Source of the DNA: Embleya hyalina
GTDB taxonomy: Bacteria > Actinomycetota > Actinomycetes > Streptomycetales > Streptomycetaceae
DNA length: 64,000 bases
Assembly (NCBI RefSeq): GCF_003967355.1
Contig: NZ_BIFH01000054.1
Span: 31,784-95,783, forward strand
Direction of reading: 5' to 3'
Of this stretch, positions 43,499 through 52,333 are shown in pieces. A program made the position numbers and the translations under genes. Every line of letters begins with the position of its first letter. Within the stretch, counting starts at the first letter, position 1. The notes under the pieces are model-generated. The model ran no database searches. It saw only the letters and a program-made list of their open reading frames with translations, and was not told the origin of the DNA.

Positions 43499-44833
43499 TC
43501 ACCGGCCCGAGTGGGTGAAGGCGGCCCAGCCGGTGAGGTCGTCCGGGGTGATCGCCCGTGCCTGCGCGGCGAGTTCGGCGGGCATCGCGGTGGGAATCCC
43601 GCGTTTGGGGTCGCGCATCCAGAGCTGGGCGGTGCGCAGCGCCTGGGCGGGCGGGAGGTCGCGGCGGTTGAGGTAGTGGTGGGCCATGTACAGGACCAGC
43701 GCGGCGGTGCTCGGGCCCACGGGCCACAGGGTGGACACCACGGTGCGGGTGCCGGCGGCCAGGTGCTCGGCGGCGGAGCCCGAGGCGCGGTCGGGGGCGA
43801 ACACGATCGGGTCGCCGGCGCGGTGGCCGATTTCGATCGGGTGGCGCCGGTTCCGGTGCGGGTCGGCCGTCGGGCGCGCGGCGACCTCGCACAGCAGGCG
43901 GGGCGAGGCGATGTACGAGATCTGCGCGACCTGGAGCGCGTGCCGGCGGCGGGCGTCGACGGTCGACCAGGCGGCGTGCCAGGGCACCGAGCCGAACAGG
44001 CCGGCGGGCAGCAGGACCAGGGACGGGATGCGGCCGAACGCGCCGGGGACGGCGGCGAGCACGGGGGCCATCACCGCGTCCCAGGCCCAGGCGCAGAGCA
44101 CGTCGAGGAAGTCGGACAGGAGCTCCCGATCGCTCCCGGGGAGGTCCAGGCCGTAGTCGAGCCCGGGCAGATCGAGCGGCCGGGTCGAACCGTCGACGCC
44201 GCTGACCACGGCGGCCCCGGGGACGAGCTGGACCAACGCGTCGGCACCGAGTCGGCGCAGCGCGACGGCGATCTCGGCGGCCGAGGGCGGGTCGAGGAGG
44301 GCACGCCACGCGCCGCCGGCCGGGCCGGCGCCCACGCGCGCGTCCCCCACGTGGGTGGCGGCCCGAAAGAGGTGGGCATCGGGCGGCGCGGCCCGGCGGG
44401 CCCGCCGGAAACAGCCCCGGGCCTGGTCGCGGGTGTGGGCGTCGCCGTCGTGGCCCGCCCGAGCGCCATACGCGACGCCGGCGGCGTAGGCGAATTCCGG
44501 CCAGCGCGTATCGGTGGCGGGCAGGGAGGCCAGGGCCTCGGTGAGGAGGGTGAGGGCTTCGTCGAGGGCGTGACCTTGGAGGCCGGCGACCCCGTCGGGG
44601 CCATCGGCCGGTGTGGCCCGCCCGTCGGTCGGGTGCGGCCCGACCGGGGCCGGCCCGCCGGTCGCCTCCGAGTACCCGGGCAGGGTGCGGCGGGTCGCGT
44701 CGTCCGTCAACGCCTCGATGCAGCGGAGCAGGCCGCGTTCGCCGCGGTCCCGGGCTCGGCGTGTTTCGGCGTCGGTGTCGATGTCCTCGACCCGCGCTGC
44801 GCGTTCGGTGTGTTGCGCGCGCTCCACGTTCAC
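43499..44833 (-). CDS. CHAT-domain protein with the catalytic core missing
   Basis: A 444-residue protein. The N-terminal part is helical (TPR-like). The C-terminal part begins as a CHAT (caspase-like) domain, LVLLPAGLFGSVPWHAAW and ISYIASPRLLCE, and ends with AAGTRTVVSTLWPV and DDLTGWAAFTHSG, which are its final strands and helix. Between these, the stretch that normally holds the HxxxHG histidine and the SACxTG cysteine is reduced to about 35 residues in frame. The protein therefore cannot be an active protease of the normal type. It may be a decoy or a decaying gene. The start codon is GTG 44833. Confidence 0.8.
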   Translation of the reverse strand: MNVERAQHTERAARVEDIDTDAETRRARDRGERGLLRCIEALTDDATRRTLPGYSEATGGPAPVGPHPTDGRATPADGPDGVAGLQGHALDEALTLLTEALASLPATDTRWPEFAYAAGVAYGARAGHDGDAHTRDQARGCFRRARRAAPPDAHLFRAATHVGDARVGAGPAGGAWRALLDPPSAAEIAVALRRLGADALVQLVPGAAVVSGVDGSTRPLDLPGLDYGLDLPGSDRELLSDFLDVLCAWAWDAVMAPVLAAVPGAFGRIPSLVLLPAGLFGSVPWHAAWSTVDARRRHALQVAQISYIASPRLLCEVAARPTADPHRNRRHPIEIGHRAGDPIVFAPDRASGSAAEHLAAGTRTVVSTLWPVGPSTAALVLYMAHHYLNRRDLPPAQALRTAQLWMRDPKRGIPTAMPAELAAQARAITPDDLTGWAAFTHSGR

Positions 44834-44920
44834 CCCCGCTTGCCCCCACGTGCCGGGACCACCGTACTCGGGTGGGTGGCGGCGCCTCAGTCGATCGCCG
44901 TGTGGTACTTCCGTCTTGGT

Positions 44921-44949
44921 TTACCGGCGCGTAACTTACTCGTGAGTCA
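44921..44949 (+). promoter_or_regulatory. Two short inverted repeats before a secreted hydrolase gene
   Basis: TTACCGGCGCGTAA (44921-44934, TTAC/GTAA arms) and TTACTCGTGAGTCA (44936-44949, ACTC/GAGT core) stand next to each other in an AT-richer patch, about 85 bases before the hydrolase ATG. Adjacent small palindromes of this kind suggest a regulator site, for example of a TetR-type protein. No regulator gene is adjacent. Confidence 0.35.
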
Positions 44950-45034
44950 CCCTCCGACGCCGTCCCCAGGCGTCGTCTCACCATGCATTCTCGCGGGTCG
45001 GGCCACGCCCCGACCATGACGTCAGGAGACCCTG

Positions 45035-46636
45035 ATGGGTCGATTCCGCCTGCGCCCACGCGCTCGTGCGGCCGCCGTCGTCTCGGCCGCGATCCTCGCC
45101 GGGGCCGCCCTCGGCCCGGCCGCCCCGGCCGGCGCCGCCCCCACTCCCGCGGCGGCGGCCGTGCGGTCCGCCGCCGGCTCGTCCCTGCGCTTCGTCGACA
45201 TCCCCGGCGACGGCGGCACCAAGCTGGCCGCCAACGTCATCACCCCCACCGGCGGCGCGCCCGGCACCCGCTACCCGGTCGTCGTGCTGCCGACCAGCTG
45301 GGCGATGCCCCAGATCGAATACGTGGTCCCCGCACGGCAACTCGCCGATCGCGGCTATGTCGTGATCGGCTACAACTCGCGCGGCTTCTGGCAATCCGGC
45401 GGCGAGATCGAGACCGCCGGGCCGCCGGACATCGCCGACGCGTCGAAGGTGATCGACTGGGCGCTGGCCAACACGCCCGCCGACCCGACCCGCATCGGCA
45501 TGGCCGGCGTCTCCTACGGCGCCGGGATCAGCCTTCTCACCGCCGCGTTCGACCCCAGGATCAAGGCCGTCGTCGCGATGAGCGGCTGGGCCGACCTGAT
45601 CGAGTCGATCTACGCCGGCCGGACCGAACACGCGCAGGCCGCGGCGCTGTTGGGCGGCGCCGGCTTCCTCACCGGCCGACCCAGCGCCGAACTCACCGAA
45701 ATCCTGAAGAACTTCCTCTCCGGCAACCTCGCCAAGGAGCCGGAGATGCTGGCGTGGGGCGCCAAGCGCTCCCCGGCGACCCACCTGGACCGGATCAACG
45801 CCAACGCTCCCGCGATCATGCTCGGCAACGCGTGGGGCGACTCGCTCTTCCCGCCCGACCAATACGCCGACTTCTTCGGCGGGTTGACCGGTCCCAAGCG
45901 CCTCGAATTCCGCCCCGGCGACCACGCCACCGCCGAGGCGGGCGGCCTGTTCGGCCTGCCCAACGACGTCTGGGCCGACTCGACCCGCTGGCTCGACCAC
46001 CACCTCAGGGGCATCGACAACGGCATCGACCGGGAGCCGGCGGTACAGCTGAAATCCCGCACCGGCGGCGGCTACGAGGGCTATCCGAACTGGCCCGCCG
46101 CGGCGAACTCGACCCGCACCCTCGCGCTCACCGACACCCGCCGCATCCTCACCGGCATCGACTCCGGGGCCGACGGCGGCACGATCTTCCTGTCCAGCAT
46201 CCTCGACCAGTTCCTCCAGGCCCCACCGACCGCCTCGATCCCGCTCCTGCCCAGGGCCTTTGCCGCCGTCTGGCAATCCGACCGCCACAGCACGGCAACC
46301 AGGGTCCGCGGCACCACCAAGCTGCACACCACGATCACCGCTTCCCACGAGAGCGGAACGATCTTCGCCTACCTATACGACGTAGGCCCGCTGGGCATCG
46401 GCAAACTCGTCACCCACGCCCCGTACACCTTCCACGCCCGAACCCCGGGCACCCCGTTCCCGATCAACCTCGACCTGACCGCCACGTCCTACGACATCCC
46501 GGCGGGCCACCACCTGGCCGCGGTAATCGACACGGTCGACCCCCTCTACCTCGAACACAACCCCCTCGGCAGCCAACTCACCTTCACCTCCCCCCAAAAC
46601 GACCCCTCGACCCTCACCATCCCGATCCGCAACTGA
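45035..46636 (+). CDS. Secreted S15/CocE-type hydrolase
   Basis: A 533-residue exported protein. The signal peptide (MGRFRLRPRARAAAVVSAAI, A-rich core, AGA cleavage near residue 34) is clear. The alpha/beta hydrolase domain of the X-Pro dipeptidyl-peptidase/CocE group follows, with nucleophile motif GVSYGAG near residue 155, LGNAWGDSLFP near the acid, and GDHAT for the histidine. The C-terminal beta-rich domain (LHTTITASHESGTIFAYLYD) completes the CocE architecture. It hydrolyses an acyl or peptide ester outside the cell. Confidence 0.9.
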   Translation: MGRFRLRPRARAAAVVSAAILAGAALGPAAPAGAAPTPAAAAVRSAAGSSLRFVDIPGDGGTKLAANVITPTGGAPGTRYPVVVLPTSWAMPQIEYVVPARQLADRGYVVIGYNSRGFWQSGGEIETAGPPDIADASKVIDWALANTPADPTRIGMAGVSYGAGISLLTAAFDPRIKAVVAMSGWADLIESIYAGRTEHAQAAALLGGAGFLTGRPSAELTEILKNFLSGNLAKEPEMLAWGAKRSPATHLDRINANAPAIMLGNAWGDSLFPPDQYADFFGGLTGPKRLEFRPGDHATAEAGGLFGLPNDVWADSTRWLDHHLRGIDNGIDREPAVQLKSRTGGGYEGYPNWPAAANSTRTLALTDTRRILTGIDSGADGGTIFLSSILDQFLQAPPTASIPLLPRAFAAVWQSDRHSTATRVRGTTKLHTTITASHESGTIFAYLYDVGPLGIGKLVTHAPYTFHARTPGTPFPINLDLTATSYDIPAGHHLAAVIDTVDPLYLEHNPLGSQLTFTSPQNDPSTLTIPIRN

Positions 46637-46655
46637 CGCGCCGGCGGGTGGGGCG

Positions 46656-47046
46656 GCTGGACCTTCCCGATGCAAGGATCCCGGTCAGGCGGACGGCAAG
46701 TGCGTCGGCTACCAGCAAAGCTGGAGCGGGATCAAGCAGTTGATCGCGACCACCGACGTCACCGGTGACGGCGCAGGGGACCTGTTGACCGTCCAGGAGG
46801 ACCCCGCCGGCGTGCAACGCCTTTTGCTGTACCCGGCTTATTCGGCCTTCGCGCGGGGTATCGCGCAACTCTTCGGCGGGAACCAGGAATTTTCCATCCA
46901 TCGAAGGCGACTTCGACGGCGACGGCAAAGCCGACCTCTGGACCCGCACCCCCGACGGCAACCTCCACACCCACCCCGGCGGCAACACCCCCGACCCCAC
47001 CACCGGCAACACCTTCGGCCCCGCACAACTCATCGCCGCCAACTGA
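46656..47046 (+). pseudogene. Decayed FG-GAP/VCBS repeat gene, 3' remnant
   Basis: Reading frames in this stretch translate as CVGYQQSWSGIKQLIATTDV and TGDGAGDLLTVQEDP, similar to the repeat region of the FG-GAP gene at 55.4-57.2 kb. After a deletion near 46890 the frame shifts and continues as EGDFDGDGKADLWTRTPDGN to the same C terminus, FGPAQLIAAN. There is no start or signal peptide. The last 188 bases are almost identical to the intact gene, inverted. It is a truncated paralogue, not expressed as a protein. Confidence 0.8.
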
Positions 47047-47089
47047 CCCACCACCGGAGGCCGCCCCCAACCATGGAGGCGGCCCCGGT
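46902..47089 (+). repeat. Inverted-repeat arm shared with 55412-55598
   Basis: These 188 bases, from CGAAGGCGACTTCGACGG through the stop and terminator hairpin, match 55412-55598 on the other strand with only two or three differences. The two arms are 8.5 kb apart and enclose the glu transporter, small genes and aceE. The hairpin at 47059-47084 is a copy of the terminator described at 55415. Confidence 0.85.
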
Positions 47090-47104
47090 GGCCTGTCGCG
47101 GGCG

Positions 47105-47914
47105 TCATGTGCCTTTCTGGTGTCTGCGGCCTCGGCTTTCGAGGTAGCGGGCCAGGCCGGACAGGAGCATGCACATGCCGATGTAGATGGGGGCGATCAC
47201 CATGACCACCGGGATGAAGGGGAGGCTGTAGTCGAGGTTGGTGGCGATCTGCTTGCCGGCGTAGAGGAATTCCTCGTAGGAGATCAGGTATCCGAGCGAG
47301 GTGTCCTTGAGCGTGACCACCAACTGGCTGATGATCGTGGGCAGCATGGTCCGCACGGCCTGTGGGATCAGGACGTGGATCATCACCGAGGTCTTGCGCA
47401 TGCCCAGCGCGTAGGCCGCCTCGCTCTGGCCCTTGGGGACCGCGTTGACCCCGCCTCGGAAGACCTCGGCCAGTACCGAGCCGTTGTACAGGGTCAGGCC
47501 GGCGATCAGGGCCAGGCGGGGTTCGACCTTCATCGCGATGAAGATGAAGAAGATCATCACCAGCACCGGCATGGCCCGGAAGAACTCCACCACCAGGCCC
47601 GCGAGCCACCGGATCACCCGATGGTCGGACAGCCGCCCGGCGGCGAAGAACGCGCCGAACGCCAGGGACAACACCGCCGCCCACGCGAAGACCTGGATCG
47701 TGTGCCACAGGCCGCGCAGCAACAGCTTCTGCACGCCCACGTATTCGAAGGGCGCCCACTTGTCGCTCGCGAACTGGTCCGTGTCGATCAGCTTGTAGAT
47801 CACCCAGGCCAGCACGCCGAGCAGCACGACGGTGGCGATCAGGCCGTAAGTACGGTGGCGGGCCAGTGCCTTCGGGCCGGGAATGTCGTACAGCGCCGAC
47901 GCCTCGACACTCAT
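47105..47914 (-). CDS. gluD: Amino-acid ABC transporter permease (GluD type)
   Basis: A 269-residue permease with about five membrane helices and the EAA loop AAYALGMRKTSVMIHVLIPQA near residue 160. It is the last of four genes reading leftwards (gluA, gluB, gluC, gluD) and its ATG at 47914 overlaps the preceding stop by 4 bases. With GluC it makes the membrane channel for glutamate or a related polar amino acid. It is longer at its N terminus than GluC, as in the known glutamate system. Confidence 0.9.
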   Translation of the reverse strand: MSVEASALYDIPGPKALARHRTYGLIATVVLLGVLAWVIYKLIDTDQFASDKWAPFEYVGVQKLLLRGLWHTIQVFAWAAVLSLAFGAFFAAGRLSDHRVIRWLAGLVVEFFRAMPVLVMIFFIFIAMKVEPRLALIAGLTLYNGSVLAEVFRGGVNAVPKGQSEAAYALGMRKTSVMIHVLIPQAVRTMLPTIISQLVVTLKDTSLGYLISYEEFLYAGKQIATNLDYSLPFIPVVMVIAPIYIGMCMLLSGLARYLESRGRRHQKGT

Positions 47915-48555
47915 CGGGTCACCTCCAGATGCCTCTCCAGGAGCCGGAACACCGCGCTGATCGTGAGCGTGATGATCAGGTAGCCGATCGCGATCCACAT
48001 GAACGTGACGACGATGTCGTAGCCGAGTTCGTTGAGCGTGCGGTACGTGCCGAGCAGTTCGACCACGCTGAACGAACCGGCGATGGCGGTGTTCTTGGCG
48101 AGCGCGATCAGCGTGCTGCCGACCGGCGGGATCACCGCACGCATCGCCTGTGGCAGCACGATCAGGCTGAGCGTCTGGCCGAAGTTCATGCCCAGACTCC
48201 GGGCCGCCTCGCCCTGACCGACCGGCACGGTGTTGATGCCGGCCCGCACCGCCTCGCAGATGAACGCCGAGGTGTAGCAGCCCAGGGCGAGTACGGCGAG
48301 GGTGAAGAAGGGGAGTACCACGCCGAATCGGGGCAGCCCCAGGACCACCGCGAAGAACAGCAGCGTGAGCGGGGTGTTGCGCAGTACGGTCACCCACACA
48401 CCGCCGATCAGCCGCATCGGCCGCACCGGCGAGACCCGGCAGCCGGCCATCAGCACGCCCACCACCATCGCGATCAGCCCGGCGGCCAGAGTCAGTTCGA
48501 CGGTACCGACGAAGCCCTCGCGGAACAGGGCGAAGTTGTCGAGCAGGACATTCAT
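47911..48555 (-). CDS. gluC: Amino-acid ABC transporter permease (GluC type)
   Basis: A 214-residue permease of the HisMQ family, five helices, EAA-type loop GEAARSLGMNFGQTLSLIVLPQ near residue 120. The first residues MNVLLDNFALFREGF have the typical GluC start. It lies 15 bases after the binding-protein gene and overlaps gluD. It pairs with GluD in the transmembrane channel. Substrate assignment to glutamate rests on the operon layout. Confidence 0.9.
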   Translation of the reverse strand: MNVLLDNFALFREGFVGTVELTLAAGLIAMVVGVLMAGCRVSPVRPMRLIGGVWVTVLRNTPLTLLFFAVVLGLPRFGVVLPFFTLAVLALGCYTSAFICEAVRAGINTVPVGQGEAARSLGMNFGQTLSLIVLPQAMRAVIPPVGSTLIALAKNTAIAGSFSVVELLGTYRTLNELGYDIVVTFMWIAIGYLIITLTISAVFRLLERHLEVTR

Positions 48556-48570
48556 GGTCGACGCCTTCCG

Positions 48571-49569
48571 CTAGTACCGGTCCACCGGCGGCGGCGGGGG
48601 TGCCGGTACGCCGGAGAGGCCGAGGGTCGAGTCGTAGGCGCGCTTCCAGTCGCCGTTCTGTTCGTGCGCGACGATCGCGTCGTCCAGCGCGAGCCGGAAG
48701 GTGCGATCCCCGCGCGGTACGCCGATCCCGTACGGCTCCTTGGAGAACGGCTCGCCGGCGAGCCGGAGTTGGTCCGGTACCTTCGCGGCATAACCCTTGA
48801 GGATGGTGTCGTCGGTGGTCACCGCGTCGACCTGAAGGCTGATCAGGTTGTCCACGCAGACCGAGTAGCTGTCGTAGGCGACGGCGGTGGCCTTGGGGTA
48901 GTCGGCCACGATCCGCTGGTACGGCGTGGAGCCGGCGACCGAACAGACCTTCTTGCCGGCCAGGTCCTGGGGACCGTTGATGGACTTGTCGTCCTTGCGG
49001 ACCAGCAGTGCCTGGCCGGCGATGTAGTACGGCCCGGCGAAGCCGACCAGCTTCTTGCGGTTGTCGTTGATCGTGTACGTCCCGACGTAGTAGTCGACTT
49101 CGCCGTTCTGCAACGAGGTCTCGCGGTTGGCGGAGGTGATCGTCTTGAACTCGATCCGGTCCACCCCGAAGCCCAGCGACGCCGCCATCATCTTGGCGAT
49201 CTCGACGTCGAAGCCCGAGTAGTAGCCGGTCGCCGGGTCCTGCGCCGCGACGTAGGGCTGGTCCGCCTTGGTGCCGACGACCAACCTGCCGCGCGATTTG
49301 GCCGATCGGAACGTGGGCGAGTCGATGTTCACGTCGGTGGCGACCTGATACGACGGCAGGTCCTTGGGTTTGGGGCCCTTGGGCGGGGGCGTACCGGATT
49401 TGCCGCACGCGGCGAGCAACACGACGGCGAGAAGCGCCGCGAGCGGCATGACGGCGGACCGGGGCCGGCGGCGCGGCGGTGCGCCGGTGCGGGGCGCGAT
49501 ACCGGTGGTGACGGCTGTACCGACCCCGGTCGCGGTGTCCGTGCCGGCGGAGGCGGTCTGGGTGCGCAT
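48571..49569 (-). CDS. gluB: Glutamate-type solute-binding lipoprotein (GluB)
   Basis: A 332-residue binding protein. A Pro/Arg-rich leader is followed by a hydrophobic core and lipobox VLLAAC near residue 54, so the mature protein is lipid-anchored. The PBP2 fold is evident: SRGRLVVGTKADQPYVAAQD, GFDVEIAKMMAASLGF, the NGEVDYYVGTYTI stretch and KKVCSVAGSTPYQRI. The binding residues are typical of polar amino acids. The C-terminal PPPPPVDRY tail is unusual but short. Second gene of the operon. Confidence 0.9.
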   Translation of the reverse strand: MRTQTASAGTDTATGVGTAVTTGIAPRTGAPPRRRPRSAVMPLAALLAVVLLAACGKSGTPPPKGPKPKDLPSYQVATDVNIDSPTFRSAKSRGRLVVGTKADQPYVAAQDPATGYYSGFDVEIAKMMAASLGFGVDRIEFKTITSANRETSLQNGEVDYYVGTYTINDNRKKLVGFAGPYYIAGQALLVRKDDKSINGPQDLAGKKVCSVAGSTPYQRIVADYPKATAVAYDSYSVCVDNLISLQVDAVTTDDTILKGYAAKVPDQLRLAGEPFSKEPYGIGVPRGDRTFRLALDDAIVAHEQNGDWKRAYDSTLGLSGVPAPPPPPVDRY

Positions 49570-49582
49570 GTCCGATCCCCCG

Positions 49583-50329
49583 TCAGTGCTTGAGGATCTT
49601 GGACAGGAAGTCCTTGGCCCGGTCGGTCTCCGGGTGGTCGAAGAACTCCTCGGGTGTACGCGATTCCAGGATCTGTCCGTCGGCCATGAACACGACACGA
49701 TTGGCCGCCGAGCGGGCGAAGCCCATCTCGTGGGTGACCACGACCATCGTCATGCCCTCGACGGCGAGTGTGCGCATGACCTCCAGGACCTCGTTGATCA
49801 TCTCCGGGTCCAGTGCGGAGGTCGGCTCGTCGAACAGCATGACCTTGGGATCCATCGCCAACGACCGGGCGATCGCGACCCGTTGCTGCTGGCCGCCGGA
49901 GAGTTGCGCCGGATACTTGGGCGCCTGGTCGGCGAGTCCGACCCGGGCCAGGAGTTCGCGGGCCTTCTTCTCCGCCTCGGCCTTGCTGCGCTTGCGCACC
50001 TTGATCTGAGCGAGGGTCAGATTCTCGAGCACCGTCTTGTGCGCGAACAGGTTGAAGGACTGGAACACCATGCCGACCTCGGAGCGCAGCCGGGCCAGTC
50101 CGCGTCCCTCGGCGGGCAGTGGCCGGCCGTCGATGGTGATCGTGCCGGAGTCGATCGGCTCCAGGCGGTTGATCGTGCGACACAGCGTGGACTTGCCGGA
50201 GCCGGAGGGGCCGATCAGGACGACCACCTCGTTGCGGGCCACCGTCAGGTCGATGTCGCGGAGCACGTGCAGCGACCCGAAGTGTTTGTTCACACCGGAG
50301 AGAACGACGAGGGGGTCTTCCGAGGTCAC
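49583..50329 (-). CDS. gluA: Amino-acid ABC transporter ATPase (GluA)
   Basis: A 248-residue ABC ATPase starting at GTG 50329; upstream frame is not protein-like. Walker A GPSGSGKS, signature [16 protein letters not shown], Walker [14 protein letters not shown] and the switch His in VVVTHEM are all intact. The [21 protein letters not shown]-loop is typical of polar-amino-acid ATPases (GlnQ/GluA). First gene of gluABCD; its promoter lies in 50330-50593. Confidence 0.95.
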   Translation of the reverse strand: MTSEDPLVVLSGVNKHFGSLHVLRDIDLTVARNEVVVLIGPSGSGKSTLCRTINRLEPIDSGTITIDGRPLPAEGRGLARLRSEVGMVFQSFNLFAHKTVLENLTLAQIKVRKRSKAEAEKKARELLARVGLADQAPKYPAQLSGGQQQRVAIARSLAMDPKVMLFDEPTSALDPEMINEVLEVMRTLAVEGMTMVVVTHEMGFARSAANRVVFMADGQILESRTPEEFFDHPETDRAKDFLSKILKH

Positions 50330-50593
50330 AGGTATCCGACTCGCCTTCGACACGGGGGCAGGGACCGTACGCAAGCGCACATGCCCGGAGGATCCACCCA
50401 CTCGGGACGAATTCAGTCGCGAGGACGACGCCAACCCCCCTAACGGCCGATAGAGTCCCCTCTCGCGGGTGATCCGACGGTCGTGCGCGCGCGATCCCCG
50501 GTGATTCGCGGGTGGTTCGGCGGCGGAGCGGTCGCGCCGACGAGCGGGCAGTCGTGCGATCGTGTGGAGCGGGTCGAGTCGAGGGAGCCGTCG

Positions 50594-50800
50594 ATGGCCA
50601 AGGTCAACATCAGCCTGGACGCGAACGCCGTGATCGAGGTCATGGTCCTGTCCGGCGTCCGCAACGCACAGGACGCGATCGAGGCGGTCGTCCTCGACTA
50701 CATCGCCCGCGGACATCGCACCGAGGCGCTGACCGGCAACGTCGAGGAGCACCGGCGTACGGTCGAGGAGCGCGAGCGGCGCAACCCGGTCACCGAGTAG
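50594..50800 (+). CDS. VapB-like antitoxin-type protein, orphan
   Basis: A 68-residue protein from ATG 50594 after [25 protein letters not shown] has the ribbon-helix-helix-like N terminus of VapB-type antitoxins, then [19 protein letters not shown] and a charged C-terminal helix that would bind a toxin. No VapC or other toxin gene follows. It may act as a stand-alone DNA-binding protein. Divergent from gluA. Confidence 0.6.
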   Translation: MAKVNISLDANAVIEVMVLSGVRNAQDAIEAVVLDYIARGHRTEALTGNVEEHRRTVEERERRNPVTE

Positions 50801-50958
50801 CGCGCGCCGCCCTCCGCGGCGGTCCCACCCTCGCGTACCACATTGTTGTCCCTTTTGACCGGAGGCCCCGTGCGCGGGCCGAAGGGGCTGGGCGAGAATG
50901 GTGGTGACACGTGTGACACGAAGCCACACGTCGGGTCGCGGGGGAAGAGGTTGTGCGC

Positions 50959-51345
50959 ATGCGGCTGTGGCTGACCTATTTCGCGTTCATGTCCTCGGTG
51001 GGTCTGACGAACCGGACGAGCGACCTGTGGCGCAGCGCGCGTGTGGCCGACGACGTGATGCTCGCGTTCCGGGCGCTGCCGCTGGGCGACCCGGCGCGGC
51101 GCGGGCTGGTGCGGGCGATGGCGCTGGTGGCGATCCAGATGTGGTGCATGTCCATAGTGATCGCGGTGTCGCCGTGGTTCGCGGCGGACGGGGAGAGCCC
51201 GGCGGCGTTCTGGGGCTACCTGTCGCTGGTCGCGTTCGTGGTGGCGCTCGCGGTCGCGGTGGTCGAGCTGACGGTGATCCTGTTCAACCGGCCGCGCAAT
51301 GTGGTCGCGCCGCACATGCGCGCGGAGCGCGGCGTCCTGCGGTGA
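50959..51345 (+). CDS. Hypothetical two-span membrane protein
   Basis: A 128-residue protein with two hydrophobic helices (about 55-72 and 84-105), a basic loop between the first residues and helix 1, and a polar tail. ATG 50959, 8 bases after AAGAGG, is preferred over the GTG at 50953. No family recognised. Codon use is normal for the region. The 150 bases after it hold no recognised feature. Confidence 0.6.
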   Translation: MRLWLTYFAFMSSVGLTNRTSDLWRSARVADDVMLAFRALPLGDPARRGLVRAMALVAIQMWCMSIVIAVSPWFAADGESPAAFWGYLSLVAFVVALAVAVVELTVILFNRPRNVVAPHMRAERGVLR

Positions 51346-51497
51346 GGGCGCGGGGCGCGTCCGGAGGGGCGGGGCGCGGGGGACGCGATACCTGTGGACG
51401 GGGCACGTCGGGATCCGACGTGTAGGACACGACGCCCGGGGACGGGCCGGTCCGCGGGGGTCCGACGCGCCGCGGCGTGTCCGGTACCCGGCCGTGT

Positions 51498-52166
51498 CTA
51501 CGGCAACAACGCGCAGCCGCCGTAGCCCAGTACGTGCTCGCGCAGCAGTGCGCCCGTGGCCGGGTCGCGGCGGCGGAAGGCGGCGACGATCGGCTCGTGG
51601 TCGGCCGCGTTCTCGTGCAGGTCCATGCGGTACACGCGGATCGACAGGGTCGTCCAGACCTCGATGCCCAGCGCCTCCCACACCGAGCCCAGCAGCGCGT
51701 TCCCGGACGCGGCGACGATCTCGCGGTGGAAGGCCACCCCGTGCCGGACCTGCGCGGCGGCGTCCCCGGCCGTCGAGGCCGCGTGCAGCGCGGCGACGTG
51801 TCGATCGAGCGCGGCGAGCCGTTCGTCGTCGATCCTCGGCAGCGCCAGCCGGGCCGCGGTCTCCTCGAGGCCGGCCCGGACCGGGTAGATCTCGCGCAGA
51901 TCGGTCTCGCTGAAGGAGCGCACGCGAACGCCCTTGTTCGGCTCCGATTCGACCAGGCCCAGCTGTTCCAGCTCGCGCAGCGCCTCGCGTACGGGGGCCT
52001 GGCTGACGCCCAGCTCGACCGCGACGCGGCGTTCGACGATCCGCTCGCCGGGTGCCCAGCGGCCCGCGACGACGGCCTCGGTGACGTACTGGCGGATCTG
52101 TTCGCGCAGCGGACGGCGTTCCAGGGTCGGGCGGGGCGGCTCGGCGGTCGGGCGCGGCTCGGTCAT
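51498..52166 (-). CDS. GntR-family regulator, FCD type
   Basis: A 222-residue protein. The N-terminal winged helix (residues 20-85, [31 protein letters not shown]) is a textbook GntR domain and the C-terminal FCD domain is all helical, with metal-binding His/Asp positions in REIVAASGN and HEPIVAAF regions. It is divergent from aceE with a perfect palindrome between them, so it probably represses aceE and itself in response to a carboxylate such as pyruvate; the ligand is inference. Confidence 0.9.
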   Translation of the reverse strand: MTEPRPTAEPPRPTLERRPLREQIRQYVTEAVVAGRWAPGERIVERRVAVELGVSQAPVREALRELEQLGLVESEPNKGVRVRSFSETDLREIYPVRAGLEETAARLALPRIDDERLAALDRHVAALHAASTAGDAAAQVRHGVAFHREIVAASGNALLGSVWEALGIEVWTTLSIRVYRMDLHENAADHEPIVAAFRRRDPATGALLREHVLGYGGCALLP

Positions 52167-52196
52167 CGCGCCAGTGTAGGCGGAGCGGGCGACTTT

Positions 52197-52220
52197 TGCG
52201 CAATGATCGATCATTGCGCA
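52197..52220. promoter_or_regulatory. Perfect 24-bp palindrome between gntR and aceE
   Basis: The half-site TGCGCAATGATC is followed directly by its exact reverse complement. It lies 31 bases from the regulator's start and 114 bases before aceE, in a locally AT-richer stretch, as expected for an operator over divergent promoters. GntR/FCD proteins bind such two-fold sites as dimers. Confidence 0.8.
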
Positions 52221-52333
52221 GAATGAATATGCTTCGGCACCGGACTTCAGCCGGAAGCCCGCACGCGGCGGGCCTCCCGAAGGCCCGCGCAGAAGCCTTC
52301 ACCGACTTCACCGATACGAAGGAGGCGGCCCGG

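Noticed and set aside
50594..51345. VapBC toxin-antitoxin pair
   Set aside because: The protein after the VapB-like gene is a membrane protein with no PIN domain.
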